A stretch of DNA of 64,000 nt from CAYRNY01 sp964425755 (GCA_964425755.1 CAYRNY010000002.1:372001-436000); one strand, 5' to 3'. Counted from the stretch's first letter, positions 27,077 to 36,578 are shown. Numbers and translations are program-made. Notes: a model not told the origin generated them from the letters alone.

Positions 27077-28246
27077 TCAAAATCGCCCCTTCATTGTGCC
27101 GGCGTAGCCCGTCAACTCGGCATATCCGTATCCGGTTACGTCCCCCTCAATCTGCACTGCACCTTCCCAATAAATGATCGCGCCCTCGATCAGCTCTTGA
27201 TCAGCCAGCAATGGCGTGAGGGTCATGCTCAACATCTTATCCTCGCCGGTATCAACCTCAAGCAACCACCGTGCCGGATACTCAGCGCCGGTGTGAGGGC
27301 TGATCCAGGTTTCCAGCACCGTGATCGTGAAGCTGTCCGCATCGAGATAACGTGTGCTGCCATCCGGCTGTACCAGCAATCCCCCAAAGGCCGGTTCGAT
27401 TCCGCCGTCGATCAGCCGAATCCGTCCAAGCATCAAGTCGCGTTGGTCATCCAGGTGCAATCCGAACCAATCCCAGCCTTGCGCGCGATCGCCCAGCGCG
27501 CTGGTGCTGAACTCGTGGTCCATCCATGATGTGCCGCTTACCTCAAACTCGGCATCACCAAGCGTGATGGTGCCGCTTGTGCGAAGTCGCGACAACGAAT
27601 AGTAGTAGCTGGCATTCCCAACAGTGTCGCTCTTGTGACTCAATCCCCCATCACCATGCAGCGCGGGCGATTTCTCCTGCTTGAGCTCCAGATCAAGCGC
27701 GACGGTAGCCGTCTGCGCGACGATTGCCATCGACGTAGCGGTATCGTCCAACGCGCGGACCTCCCAGTCTTCGAGCCACACCCGATACTGTGGCGTAGCG
27801 GTTGCCCCAGCCAAACCCGCCCCACCCCGGCTGAACCTCTGGTGCTGGAAGAACCGTTCACCGGCCACATCGGTGATCGTGAAATGCGCCATGTAAAGTT
27901 GATTTGTGCGCCATTCCGATTCTGAATCGTAAACCGACGGCGCGATCGCACGTCGAAAGATCGTGAACTGATAGCCAAAGCGGCGGCCCGATGCGTCCGC
28001 CAGATTCCCCGTGTAGTACCACCACTCGGTTTGATAGTTGGGGTGCGGGCCATGATCCGCCGGAAATTCCCAGCCATACGGTCCGACCGCGCGAGCGTAC
28101 TTATCCAGATCAGGGAGTGCCTGCGGCAGCAATGCGGCATCTACACTCAGTTCGTCCGAGTCACGCTCCGCGTCGTCGGCCCACCAGCCAAACACTGCCA
28201 GCGCCGCGATTCCGATTACAACCAGCACCCCAATCCGTTTTCGCAT
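27077..28246 (-). CDS. Lipocalin-like CrtC/AttH-family protein
   Basis: About 389 residues. An N-terminal helix (RIGVLVVIGIAALAVFGWW) anchors or exports it. The rest follows the CrtC/AttH lipocalin-like family: HPNYQTEWWYYTGNLADASGRRFGYQFTIFRRAI, YMAHFTITDVAGERFFQHQRFSRG, then GTSWMDHEFSTSALGDRAQGWDWFGLHLDDQRDLMLGRIR. The family includes carotenoid 1,2-hydratase and the Agrobacterium AttH protein. As the last gene of an ABC-transporter operon it matches the AttH position, so a lipid- or terpenoid-binding role in the envelope is more likely than carotenoid hydration. ATG at 28246 precedes the membrane helix. Confidence 0.92.
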   Translation of the reverse strand: MRKRIGVLVVIGIAALAVFGWWADDAERDSDELSVDAALLPQALPDLDKYARAVGPYGWEFPADHGPHPNYQTEWWYYTGNLADASGRRFGYQFTIFRRAIAPSVYDSESEWRTNQLYMAHFTITDVAGERFFQHQRFSRGGAGLAGATATPQYRVWLEDWEVRALDDTATSMAIVAQTATVALDLELKQEKSPALHGDGGLSHKSDTVGNASYYYSLSRLRTSGTITLGDAEFEVSGTSWMDHEFSTSALGDRAQGWDWFGLHLDDQRDLMLGRIRLIDGGIEPAFGGLLVQPDGSTRYLDADSFTITVLETWISPHTGAEYPARWLLEVDTGEDKMLSMTLTPLLADQELIEGAIIYWEGAVQIEGDVTGYGYAELTGYAGTMKGRF

Positions 28247-28275
28247 ACTACCCCACAACTCTAAGACACGCCGGG

Positions 28276-29211
28276 TTATAGCCGCGCGATCAACTTGTCC
28301 GCCAGTCCTGCCGTCTCCAACAAGCCACACGTTTGCAGCCGGACGATCAGGTCAAGCCAATGCTCGCGACGTGGATCGCCGGTAAGCATTGGGCGTAGAA
28401 TCGCCAAAGCTGCCTCAATGTCACCCTGTTCATCCGCCAATGTGAGCGCTTGCCAATATGCGATCTCTTCCAGTTCCGGCGCAAGCCCGCGTGCCTCAGC
28501 CCATTTAGCCAGCGCTCCGTCGCGCTGTCCATCCGCCAACAACTGATACCCGTTGCGATCGAGCAACTGTGCCCGCCGCAACCGGACGAGTCGCCCCAAT
28601 TCCACCACCGGGTTCGCGTGCTCGTCGACACGCAGGTCATAATCCGAATCCCAATCCAGCTTGCCAGCATCACTGGGGACAACTTTCAACGCCGCCGACT
28701 GCATGCCACGAATATCGCCCCCCTCGCGCTGAGCGGCCTCCAGGGCGGCTAACATGCGTTGTGCAATATCGCCCTCGGCATGCTCGTACGCTTCCGCCAT
28801 CGCGCTAACCACTGTATCATGCGTCATCATGTTGGCCTGCACACTATAGCCCTCACCGACGTAATGTGCAGCTTCCGGGATACATCCCTCTCCCGTCCAC
28901 GCCCCTACGCGTCCTTGCCTGTCGACGACCGCCACCTGGCGCACCCTCGCATTATCATCGGACGCAACCAATGCCTCGACCAGGCGTGACGCGGGAACCT
29001 CCTCGCGCAACATTGCAAGCGCCATCGGCCCGTAGCTCACATTAACCAGCGCCTGTGTCGCCACCGCCCCTACTCCGGGCAACATCCAGGGCACCACCGT
29101 GCCGACTGTCATCTGGTGCGTCTGTACCGCAACGCCGAGTTGCCCTGTTTCAGGGTCTCGTGCCACGATGCTGTAGGTGCTGTACACTCGCGGAAACTTG
29201 AATCGAGTCAT
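28276..29211 (-). CDS. DUF1028-family Ntn-hydrolase-like protein with C-terminal helical region
   Basis: 311 residues. The N-terminal 220 residues match DUF1028: TYSIVARDPETGQLGVAVQTHQMTVGTVVPW, VGAVATQALVNVSYGP, then VVDRQGRVGAWTGEGCIPEAAHYVGEGYSVQANMM. DUF1028 has an Ntn-hydrolase-like fold of unknown activity, with the catalytic-type residue usually Ser/Thr near the N-terminus of the processed chain. A C-terminal part of about 80 residues (YQLLADGQRDGALAKWAEARGLAPELEEIAYWQALTLADEQG) looks TPR-like. It starts 2 bases after the FtsX-type permease gene and is followed within 30 bases by the CrtC-like gene, so it belongs to that operon. The biochemical role is unknown. Confidence 0.92.
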   Translation of the reverse strand: MTRFKFPRVYSTYSIVARDPETGQLGVAVQTHQMTVGTVVPWMLPGVGAVATQALVNVSYGPMALAMLREEVPASRLVEALVASDDNARVRQVAVVDRQGRVGAWTGEGCIPEAAHYVGEGYSVQANMMTHDTVVSAMAEAYEHAEGDIAQRMLAALEAAQREGGDIRGMQSAALKVVPSDAGKLDWDSDYDLRVDEHANPVVELGRLVRLRRAQLLDRNGYQLLADGQRDGALAKWAEARGLAPELEEIAYWQALTLADEQGDIEAALAILRPMLTGDPRREHWLDLIVRLQTCGLLETAGLADKLIARL

Positions 29212-29213
29212 CG

Positions 29214-31784
29214 TTATTCGCTCCTCAAAGCCTGTGCAGCCGCCAAACGACCTAAGCGCCAGGCGGGATACAACCCCGCGGCCAGCGCCGCCACCAGCGC
29301 GACGGCAAACGCCTGGGCTAATTCGCGCACCTGCAACGCCAGGTCCATCGTCCAGCCAAACGAGCGCACATTGATCACGTAGATCAGGATCAAAGCCAGA
29401 ATCAGCCCGATGGGTAGCGCCAGCACCCCCGCTGTCAGCCCCATCAGGCCCGTCTGGACCAGCGTGAACAGGCGCAACTGGCGCGGCGTCATGCCGTTAG
29501 CACGCATCACGCCGTATTCCCAGGTGTGCTCCAACTGCAGCGACATCAGCGCGCTCAGAATCCCGATGAACGCCACAATCGTTGCAAGTAAGCGCAGCGC
29601 TACCGTAATCGCGAACGTTCGATCAAACACGTCCAGTACATTTGAGCGCAATGCACGGTTGCTCTGCGCTGCCAGCCCGGTACCGACCAGTGTGTCTGTT
29701 TGCAGCGTATTCAGCACATCGTTGATATCGGTCCCGGGCACCACATCAAGCGCAACAGCCGACAGAAACGGATCGTCATAGAAACGTCGATAGACGTCCG
29801 CGTGCATCAACACCGATCCTTGATCCGCCGTATAGTCGTAATACACGCCGGTGATTGTGAATGTCTGCTGCCCGCGGTCCGTCAGCAATGTGAGCGTATT
29901 ATTCTCGCGCGTGATACCGCGCCGGTACGCGAACGGCTCACTGACTGCAACGTTCCCGGCTTCGAGCGCGGCCCAATAATCGCTGCCTTGGGCCGCATTC
30001 CACACAAAGCGGCGCGTGCCATCCGTTATGTCAACATCCACTGCCACAAGATTCACCGGCGGCAGTTCGGGATACGCTGGTGCGATTGCAGGCACCGACC
30101 GGACCGTCGCGACACGTTCCACCCCCTCAAGCGCTGCGAGTCGTCTCACGATGCCAGGATCGATATCCGCACCTACGCTCGGCCCATCGCCTCTATGTGG
30201 AGAAATAAAGATATCCGCGCCCAGCGTAATATCCAGCCAGTCCGTCAGCGTGCTCCGAAAACTGCTGATCATCACGCTGACGCCTACAATCACGCTTACA
30301 GCAAGCGTGAGCGCGGCCACCGCCACCGCCGTCCGGCTCAACGAACGTACGACGGCGCGCGGCGCCATCCGCCCCAGGACACCAAACACGCGCCCTGTGA
30401 CCGGCGTTATGAGATGCATCAAACCGGCCAGCATCAACGGCGTGAATAATGCACACCCGATCAGCACCAGAAATAACGCTGCAAAACTAACAACGACGTC
30501 ATCCGTTTGTAACTGCAGCAGCAGATACCCCAAGCCTGCCAGTGCTGCTGCCCCTACCCCCACAACTGGCAGCATCCGTTGCGTTCCCTGTTCCACACCT
30601 GAGCGCCGCATCGCGCCGACGGGCGATGTGCGCGTGGCTTCCATCGACGGAACGATCGCGGCGAGCACACTCGCCATGATACCCACCACCCCGCCGCGAG
30701 CCAACGTCCAGGGATCAAGCACCACATTCTCGACATTGACGCGGAAGTACAGATCGTTAATCGTCTGTGCAACCAGCCGTACCGCACCCTGCCCCAAGAT
30801 CACGCCAAAGATCAATCCTAACGCCGTCCCCAACGCCCCCAGCATCACAGCTTCGGTCACGATCAAGACGAAGATCTGGCGGCGTGTTGTACCAATCGAG
30901 CGCAATACCCCGATCACTGGACGGCGCTGCACCACGCTGAAGGTGACGGTGTTGTAAATCAGAAACACGCCAACCAGCAACGCCAGCAAACTCAACGCCT
31001 GCAGATTCAACTCAAACGCATCCGTCATCTGGCCGAGCGCTTCCTGGCTTTCTGATGGCGTGGTAACCGCAACACCAGGTGGCAGTTCCTCAGCCAGCCC
31101 GGACAGATCAAACCCGTCTGGCAGAATCAAGTCGATCCGTGAGATCATCCCTGGCTGCCCGGTGATCTCTTGCGCCGTTGCGATATCTACAAGCAGCAAA
31201 TCTTCGAGTGCCTGCGCGCTGAGATCGTCACCGGGATACAATACGCCAACCACCTCTACCTCAACTCGTGGCAGTGTGCGTGTCTGCAACACGATCACAT
31301 CTCCTGGCCGAAGATCGTATTCCGCTGCCAGGGGCGCGCTGATCAGGCCCGTGTTTGGTCGCGCGATGAACGCATACAGTGCGTTAAGGTCTTGCGTGCC
31401 AGCGGTCTCGCTGACCAGATAATCACGAAACGGTACATCAGCAAACGGATCAACGCCTAACACGCGCAGGGCGCGGTCATTCAGGCTTGTCGCGCGTGCG
31501 TATGCCTCGATGACTGGCGCGCTTGTTCGGATCCCCAAATCCACGCGCACCATGCGGTAGACATCGGTCGAAACGCGCCCCAAACTGCCAACGATCTGGT
31601 GTGTGGTGCGCCCGGTTACGCTGCTCACACTCAACTCAAACGCGCGGCTGGCGGATGCGTTAGCGAGGTCGATCGCCACTCCAACCGCCACTCCGAGCGC
31701 GATCCCCAGCACAAACAACGTGCTCTGGAGCAAGCGGCGCGAGATGTAACGCCCGGTCAGGCGGAACAAGATTGAATTCAACAT
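29214..31784 (-). CDS. FtsX/MacB-type ABC transporter permease
   Basis: 856 residues with two FtsX domains. The order is an N-terminal membrane helix (LFVLGIALGVAVGVAIDLA), a large external domain (60-240), three helices (LSLLALLVGVFLIYNTVTFSVVQRRPVIGVLRSIGTTRRQIF is the first FtsX signature), a middle pair of helices, a second external domain, and a final three-helix unit with YGVMRANGMTPRQLRLFTLVQTGLMGLTAG. Such permeases work with LolD-type ATPases to extract or move lipids or lipoproteins or to drive periplasmic partners. It starts 3 bases after the ATPase gene. Together with the CrtC-like gene the set resembles AttEFGH. No MacA-type adaptor is present. Confidence 0.94.
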   Translation of the reverse strand: MLNSILFRLTGRYISRRLLQSTLFVLGIALGVAVGVAIDLANASASRAFELSVSSVTGRTTHQIVGSLGRVSTDVYRMVRVDLGIRTSAPVIEAYARATSLNDRALRVLGVDPFADVPFRDYLVSETAGTQDLNALYAFIARPNTGLISAPLAAEYDLRPGDVIVLQTRTLPRVEVEVVGVLYPGDDLSAQALEDLLLVDIATAQEITGQPGMISRIDLILPDGFDLSGLAEELPPGVAVTTPSESQEALGQMTDAFELNLQALSLLALLVGVFLIYNTVTFSVVQRRPVIGVLRSIGTTRRQIFVLIVTEAVMLGALGTALGLIFGVILGQGAVRLVAQTINDLYFRVNVENVVLDPWTLARGGVVGIMASVLAAIVPSMEATRTSPVGAMRRSGVEQGTQRMLPVVGVGAAALAGLGYLLLQLQTDDVVVSFAALFLVLIGCALFTPLMLAGLMHLITPVTGRVFGVLGRMAPRAVVRSLSRTAVAVAALTLAVSVIVGVSVMISSFRSTLTDWLDITLGADIFISPHRGDGPSVGADIDPGIVRRLAALEGVERVATVRSVPAIAPAYPELPPVNLVAVDVDITDGTRRFVWNAAQGSDYWAALEAGNVAVSEPFAYRRGITRENNTLTLLTDRGQQTFTITGVYYDYTADQGSVLMHADVYRRFYDDPFLSAVALDVVPGTDINDVLNTLQTDTLVGTGLAAQSNRALRSNVLDVFDRTFAITVALRLLATIVAFIGILSALMSLQLEHTWEYGVMRANGMTPRQLRLFTLVQTGLMGLTAGVLALPIGLILALILIYVINVRSFGWTMDLALQVRELAQAFAVALVAALAAGLYPAWRLGRLAAAQALRSE

Positions 31785-31786
31785 GC

Positions 31787-32548
31787 TCAGTAATTCACCG
31801 CAGAATCAGCAATCTGCGTGTTATCCTGCTGTTCTTGCTGCGTCGCCTGGGCGATCAGGGCGCCATCGTGAATCCGAAAGACGCGGTCTGCAAGCGGCAC
31901 AACCGCCGGATCGTGAGTTGCCATCACGAGTGTCTTGCCAGCTTCGCGCGTTAATTCAAGCAGTAATGACAACACGTGTTGCCCGGTAACGTCGTCGAGA
32001 TTACCGGTCGGCTCGTCAGCCAAAACAAGCTGCGGCTCATGGATTAAGGCCCGAGCGATCGCCACACGTTGTTGCTCGCCGCCGCTAAGCCGGTCCGGAA
32101 AATCATGCGCGCGGTCCCCCAGGCCAACACGACTTAACAACATGCGTGCACGCTCTTCGGCCACACGACGCGAAAAGCCGCGCAGTTCCAGCGGCAGCGT
32201 ACTGTTCTCAATCACCGTAAGTGTCGGGATTAAATTGAAAAACTGGAACACGATCCCGATGTGGTCACGCCGAAATATCGTGCGGGCGTGTTCATCCAGC
32301 CGGGTAATGTCCGTATCGCCGATCACGATCGCTCCTTGATCGACGCGATCGATGCCGCTGATCACGTTCAAGAGCGTGCTCTTGCCGCTTCCGCTCGCAC
32401 CCAACAGCACCAGGAACTCACCAACATAAATCTCCAAATTCACTCTGCGTAACACGGCGCAATTATCACACGCCGGATTGTAGGACTTGTGCAAATCGCG
32501 GATTGTGACCAATGAAGCCCGTTGATCGCCGTTATTGTGCGTATTCAT
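31787..32548 (-). CDS. ABC transporter ATP-binding protein, LolD/MacB type
   Basis: About 253 residues. Walker A GASGSGKST (50-58), the Q-loop region VFQFFNLIPTLTVIENSTLPLELRG, the signature LSGGEQQRVAIARALIHEP, Walker B LVLADEPTGNLD and the switch His in MATHDP are all present. The group-specific EPTGNLD and FQFFNLIPTLT stretches place it with LolD/MacB/FtsE-like ATPases. It is the first gene of the operon with the FtsX permease, DUF1028 and CrtC-like genes. The ATG at 32548 is chosen because it starts just before the conserved VTIRDLHKSY; a longer frame upstream has no family character. Residues 27-30 (CDNC) in the first strand are a small insertion. Confidence 0.96.
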   Translation of the reverse strand: MNTHNNGDQRASLVTIRDLHKSYNPACDNCAVLRRVNLEIYVGEFLVLLGASGSGKSTLLNVISGIDRVDQGAIVIGDTDITRLDEHARTIFRRDHIGIVFQFFNLIPTLTVIENSTLPLELRGFSRRVAEERARMLLSRVGLGDRAHDFPDRLSGGEQQRVAIARALIHEPQLVLADEPTGNLDDVTGQHVLSLLLELTREAGKTLVMATHDPAVVPLADRVFRIHDGALIAQATQQEQQDNTQIADSAVNY

Positions 32549-32683
32549 CGTGTGGCCTGCCAGCTTGAAGGTTTGCCGATACGTGCAGCAGATTATAACA
32601 ATCCCCACTTCAACCGTTGCTGAAAGCCAGCTAAACAAACGCTAAGAAGCACGCTCATTGCCGGGCTTTCGTGGGCACAACCG

Positions 32684-32729
32684 CAAAACAAAACAGGTTC
32701 CGCTACATAATCGGTGTGTGCGGAACCTG
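32684..32729 (-). terminator. Rho-independent terminator after the S1-repeat gene
   Basis: Read on the minus strand, a perfect 10-base stem (GCGGAACCTG with CAGGTTCCGC, 16-base loop) is followed by TTTTGTTTTG. It lies about 33 bases after the S1 gene stop. Confidence 0.75.
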
Positions 32730-32761
32730 CACGACAATGCCGCGTGAAGCGCAAGCCTGCA

Positions 32762-33748
32762 TCATGTTGTGTGTCGCAAGCTCAACCCCAGCCGGCGCGC
32801 GTTACCGTCAATATTCAAAATCCGCGCCCGGACAATTTCGCCTTCCTGAACCACATTCCGGGGATGTAGAAAATGCCCTTCGGCCAGTTCGGACACGTGG
32901 ATCAGACCCTCCAGCCCTTCCTCGATACACGCAAACGCGCCAAAATCAACCACGTTTGTGATTTCCCCTTCGACGATCTGACCCACCTGATATCGCTGCT
33001 CAACCGTCTGCCAGGGGTCAGGATGCAGCCGCTTGAGACTCAGCGCGATGCGTTCTTCGTCAGGATCGACACTCATAACGTACACACGTATGGTATCGCC
33101 GCGCTCCAGCACATCTGATGGATGACCGACCCTGCCCCAACTCAATTCGCTGATGTGAATCAGCCCTTCCACCCCGCCCAAATCAACAAACACGCCGAAA
33201 TCGCAGAGATTGGTGACTGTTCCGGTACACACTTCCCCCGCTTGAATGGAGTTCAGCACGGTGGCCCGCGTACCCGGTTCGACCTGTGCCGCCCGTTCGG
33301 AAAGGATCAGCCGGTTTTGCTCGCGATCCATTTCAATCACACGGAGATTCACAAACGTCCCGACACGAGAAGCCAACATCTCATGCCGATCCTGGGTGTC
33401 ATTTCCTGAGGGAGAATCGACAAGCTGGCTGGCGGGCACAAACCCGCGCAGGCTGTTCCACTCTACCAACAACCCCCCACGATTGTACCCGACCGCCTTC
33501 AGATCAACGGTTGTGTCCGATTCAAAAACCTGCTGAACTTGCTCCCAGTCTGCGCGCGCACCGGTATGAGTCCCATCTGATCCCGCCCTGTCCGAACCCG
33601 GCGAAAAATAATCATCCCAAACCCCGTGTTTTTGCTGCGATCCCCCCCCATTGCTGGCAATTTCTCCTTCGCTTAGCAGCGCCTCCCAATACCCCTCATC
33701 GGGCGGAAGTGGAGGAGGAGAACCATATTGCCGTGCCTCGGTAGACAT
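32762..33748 (-). CDS. S1-domain RNA-binding protein (ribosomal S1-like, three repeats)
   Basis: 328 residues. An unstructured acidic/Gly-rich N-terminus (about 1-70) is followed by three S1 OB-fold repeats. The first (75-155) is divergent (AVGYNRGGLLVEWNSLRGFVPASQL). The second (GEVCTGTVTNLCDFGVFVDLGGVEGLIHISELSWGRV) and third (GQIVEGEITNVVDFGAFACIEEGLEGLIHVSELAEGHF) are canonical. Shortened S1 proteins with three or four repeats are common outside the Proteobacteria and bind mRNA at the ribosome. GGAAGG precedes the ATG and a clear terminator follows, so it is probably a single-gene unit. Confidence 0.94.
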   Translation of the reverse strand: MSTEARQYGSPPPLPPDEGYWEALLSEGEIASNGGGSQQKHGVWDDYFSPGSDRAGSDGTHTGARADWEQVQQVFESDTTVDLKAVGYNRGGLLVEWNSLRGFVPASQLVDSPSGNDTQDRHEMLASRVGTFVNLRVIEMDREQNRLILSERAAQVEPGTRATVLNSIQAGEVCTGTVTNLCDFGVFVDLGGVEGLIHISELSWGRVGHPSDVLERGDTIRVYVMSVDPDEERIALSLKRLHPDPWQTVEQRYQVGQIVEGEITNVVDFGAFACIEEGLEGLIHVSELAEGHFLHPRNVVQEGEIVRARILNIDGNARRLGLSLRHTT

Positions 33749-33880
33749 ATAAACTCACCTTCCTCACCACAAAACTAATACCTGTTGCGAATGGCTCAAC
33801 TGTATGCTGCACGGTTACCGTCTGCCCACGTTCCGGCGCGCACATTATAAAAATGCCAAAAACCATTGTCAAACGTACCA

Positions 33881-35872
33881 TTAATCAGGGGCTTGCACAT
33901 CATCTGAAACCGGAACGACATTGTGCGATTCGGTTATGGCCTCGCGCTCCATCTCTTCAATCTGCTTCGCGACTTCTTCGATAGCGATACGCTGTTTACG
34001 ATACAGGTCCGATTCACTCATCGCTAGGCGCAACGCCACATCGCGCACTTTGCGCCCCTGCAAAAAGCGCATCTCTAGTATGTTGTAGAGAATCCACTCC
34101 GTTGTGGTCAGGCTACGCTCACCTTCCGGCTTCAGCCTTTCGATCGCCTGGGCCAGGACGGTTCGCAGCGCGCGAACCGGGCTGCGATCCTCAGACTCTT
34201 CCATCTCGCGCCAGACTACATTCAAACGCAGCAACTCGCTCTCGGTCAGCTTCGGCCCACCCCAGTAATCGCGCAGCGCGTCCTTGACCAGCCCAGAGAA
34301 TTCGGGATCCGACACCAGATCGCTGGACGGCATCGCCAGATCGGCGACATGGCCGTACCGCGACACGCCGCGCATCTGCTGCATCAAATCCATCTGCGAA
34401 GCCAGACCTTCAAGGATCACAAACACCTCAGACTGCTGCTGCACGCCTTCCAGCACGTGTGCCGCCTGCTCGATCAGCGCTTCAAATATCTCGATCTCAT
34501 CCTGCTTCAAGTCCGGTTCTGGCGCGCGCGCCCAGACCCCCAGCACCCCCAACAACGGCGGCTCAGCACCGTTCGCCCGCCGGCCAGACCGCAACGGCAC
34601 CAGCCAGTAAGAGCGCCAGATGAACACGTCATCCACTCTGGCGATTACGTTATTCGGATCGGATATGCCATTCCCAGAGCCGTTAATCAATGTCGACAGT
34701 TCTGGAGCTGCGAGGGCATCCGTCGATGGCGCCAGGTCCCCCACGACCTGGACAAGCTGCGCCCCCTCTGACTCGATCCGTGCGACAAACGCAGTCGGCA
34801 CGCGCAGATGATCACACAGCGCGGCAAGTATCGACTCCAGCAGTTGCGACGCATCCGCTTGTGTCAAGAGCCGATCACCCAGGTTTTGAATCCACTGCGC
34901 GCGTTGCTGATCTTCAGTGTAAATGAACCAGCGTCGCATGACCGGCAAGAGCAACGTAATCAGCCACTGCAAAAACATGACTATCGCGACCGCCGCAAAC
35001 GGCATGAGGACATCACCATTGAAACCAAGTACGTTTGTTGCACGGGGCAACAGCAAGACCGCCACCAGGACCGCCGCCCCTGTAAAGGGACCCCGCAGCA
35101 TAAACTCGACCAACTGGTCCTTGACCACACGATCAGGCTTCTCTGAGCCAAAGAATGACAACGGATAAGCCATGAAGATGAGCATCATCACGACGACCAG
35201 GTTGGCGATGTTGATGATAACTAACAGCGTCGTTTCACTTTCGTCGCCCAGTCTGCCAAGCAACGTATAGGGGAAAATACCCCATGCCGGAGCCAAAAAC
35301 ACTGACAAAAGATAGGTCATGCGCCGGCGCGTATAGCGAGTCAGGCACCGGCGGCGCGCCCGAACCACATTGACTAACGCGAAACCACCGGCAATGAGTA
35401 GATACACTACATAGACCGGGAAGAGTGACCCGGCCTTCATGTGTGGCAGGTCAGCAGAAACCGGCCCTGACACAACCAGCTCGGTCGTAAGGGCAAACAG
35501 TGTGAACACAAACCCGATGCCATACGCCACGCGCACCGCGAGTTTGCGACGCCCCCGGGAAGGGCGTCCTGTGGTCGCCAGCAAAGCATCTGACTGGTGT
35601 AATATCGCCGCCGGGATCAGCCCGATCCCAATCCACTGCAAACGCATCCATGTGCCCAGGTAGCGCTGGCCTGGTTCCAGCAGGATGAATATATCCGTGA
35701 GATAGGCGACAGTCATACATAACAACACAATGCCGGAAGCACGCGTCACGCGATCCTGCTTGGCACGAGTGAGGTTATATAGCAGTACCGAGACGGCGAC
35801 GATCACGATGATCGACGTCAACGTCTCGTTCAGCAATTCGAGGATGTTTAAGAACCCTGAGTAGGAGAACAT
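33881..35872 (-). CDS. Polytopic membrane sensor with GAF-like domain and C-terminal HTH
   Basis: 663 residues. The N-terminal 320 residues contain about nine hydrophobic helices, the first seven resembling the 7TM sensor region of some histidine kinases. A GAF-like domain follows (about 330-480: LLESILAALCDHLRVPTAFVARIESEG, WLVPLRSGRR, LLGVLGVWAR). After a helical linker, residues 589-645 resemble a sigma-70 region 4 helix-turn-helix (TTTEWILYNILEMRF, RDVALRLAMSESDLYRKQ). No H-box, kinase ATPase domain or GGDEF/EAL motif is present. It may be a one-component membrane-bound regulator, which is inference. It stands alone, flanked by gaps of about 130 and 45 bases on the same strand. Confidence 0.7.
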   Translation of the reverse strand: MFSYSGFLNILELLNETLTSIIVIVAVSVLLYNLTRAKQDRVTRASGIVLLCMTVAYLTDIFILLEPGQRYLGTWMRLQWIGIGLIPAAILHQSDALLATTGRPSRGRRKLAVRVAYGIGFVFTLFALTTELVVSGPVSADLPHMKAGSLFPVYVVYLLIAGGFALVNVVRARRRCLTRYTRRRMTYLLSVFLAPAWGIFPYTLLGRLGDESETTLLVIINIANLVVVMMLIFMAYPLSFFGSEKPDRVVKDQLVEFMLRGPFTGAAVLVAVLLLPRATNVLGFNGDVLMPFAAVAIVMFLQWLITLLLPVMRRWFIYTEDQQRAQWIQNLGDRLLTQADASQLLESILAALCDHLRVPTAFVARIESEGAQLVQVVGDLAPSTDALAAPELSTLINGSGNGISDPNNVIARVDDVFIWRSYWLVPLRSGRRANGAEPPLLGVLGVWARAPEPDLKQDEIEIFEALIEQAAHVLEGVQQQSEVFVILEGLASQMDLMQQMRGVSRYGHVADLAMPSSDLVSDPEFSGLVKDALRDYWGGPKLTESELLRLNVVWREMEESEDRSPVRALRTVLAQAIERLKPEGERSLTTTEWILYNILEMRFLQGRKVRDVALRLAMSESDLYRKQRIAIEEVAKQIEEMEREAITESHNVVPVSDDVQAPD

Positions 35873-35916
35873 ACCGCAAAATCTAACGCTAATCAGCCAT
35901 CCAATACAAGCAACGC

Positions 35917-36480
35917 TTACACCATATGACGATCAAAGAACACGGCGATATCGCGATTCGCGTAATAGTGATCGTTGAACCCGCAAAACACAAACCCTTT
36001 TGCGCGTGCGAACTGGATTGCAGGGAAGTTCTTTGTCTGCATCTCCAACGTCACATGGCGAATACCTCGCAGCACAGCCCAGCGCATTGCCTGATCGAGC
36101 AAAGCACTGGCGATCCGGCGACGACGAAACGGCACTCCTACAACCAGATCGCGCACCCATCCGCGCGTGCCATCCGCGCCGATCCGCATGTTGATGTAAC
36201 CCAATATCACCTGATCGGCCTCAGCCACCAGAAAACAGTCACGCTGGCGGAAGGACTGGCGCAGTTCTTCCTTATCACGCGGATAATCGACGTGCATCAC
36301 GCGCGGCAAGCGGACGACCCGGAACCGAATCGCCATGTTGTCTTCGCTATCTTCACGCACGTCCATCTGCCAGACATGGTCGGTCGAATAACCATGCTCA
36401 AGTGCCAGGCAAGCAGCGAGGTCAGCGTCGGAAGTTACCTGTCGGACAATAAACTGGCTGCGTTTTCGCGTGGTTTTCAT
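35917..36480 (-). CDS. GNAT-family N-acetyltransferase
   Basis: 187 residues. The GNAT core is visible: CFLVAEADQVILGYINMRIG (beta-3/4), then motif A GWVRDLVVGVPFRRRRIASALLDQAMRWA, containing the acetyl-CoA pyrophosphate-binding RRRRIAS, and motif B HVTLEMQTKNFPAIQFARAKGFVFCG. The end YANRDIAVFFDRHM is typical of RimI-like members. The N-terminal 80 residues are less typical. The acceptor (small molecule or protein N-terminus) is unknown. It diverges from cmk across a region with two inverted repeats. No ribosome site of note. Confidence 0.92.
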   Translation of the reverse strand: MKTTRKRSQFIVRQVTSDADLAACLALEHGYSTDHVWQMDVREDSEDNMAIRFRVVRLPRVMHVDYPRDKEELRQSFRQRDCFLVAEADQVILGYINMRIGADGTRGWVRDLVVGVPFRRRRIASALLDQAMRWAVLRGIRHVTLEMQTKNFPAIQFARAKGFVFCGFNDHYYANRDIAVFFDRHMV

Positions 36481-36553
36481 ACCTGCATTTTACCCAATTG
36501 CGTGACAGGTGCGCAATCTCTGCTTTCCGCGCACCGGCCACACTGATCCAGGG

Positions 36554-36578
36554 TACCGTAATGGCATCGATTACGGTA
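36554..36578. promoter_or_regulatory. Inverted repeat upstream of cmk and the GNAT gene
   Basis: TACCGTAAT and ATTACGGTA form perfect 9-base arms around a 7-base spacer. TATAGT (36577-36582), a possible -10 box for cmk, overlaps the right arm, so an operator function is plausible. Confidence 0.45.

Noticed and set aside
27077..28246. A carotenoid 1,2-hydratase acting in pigment synthesis
   Set aside because: No carotenoid genes are nearby and the gene belongs to an ABC-transporter operon as AttH does; only family membership is kept.
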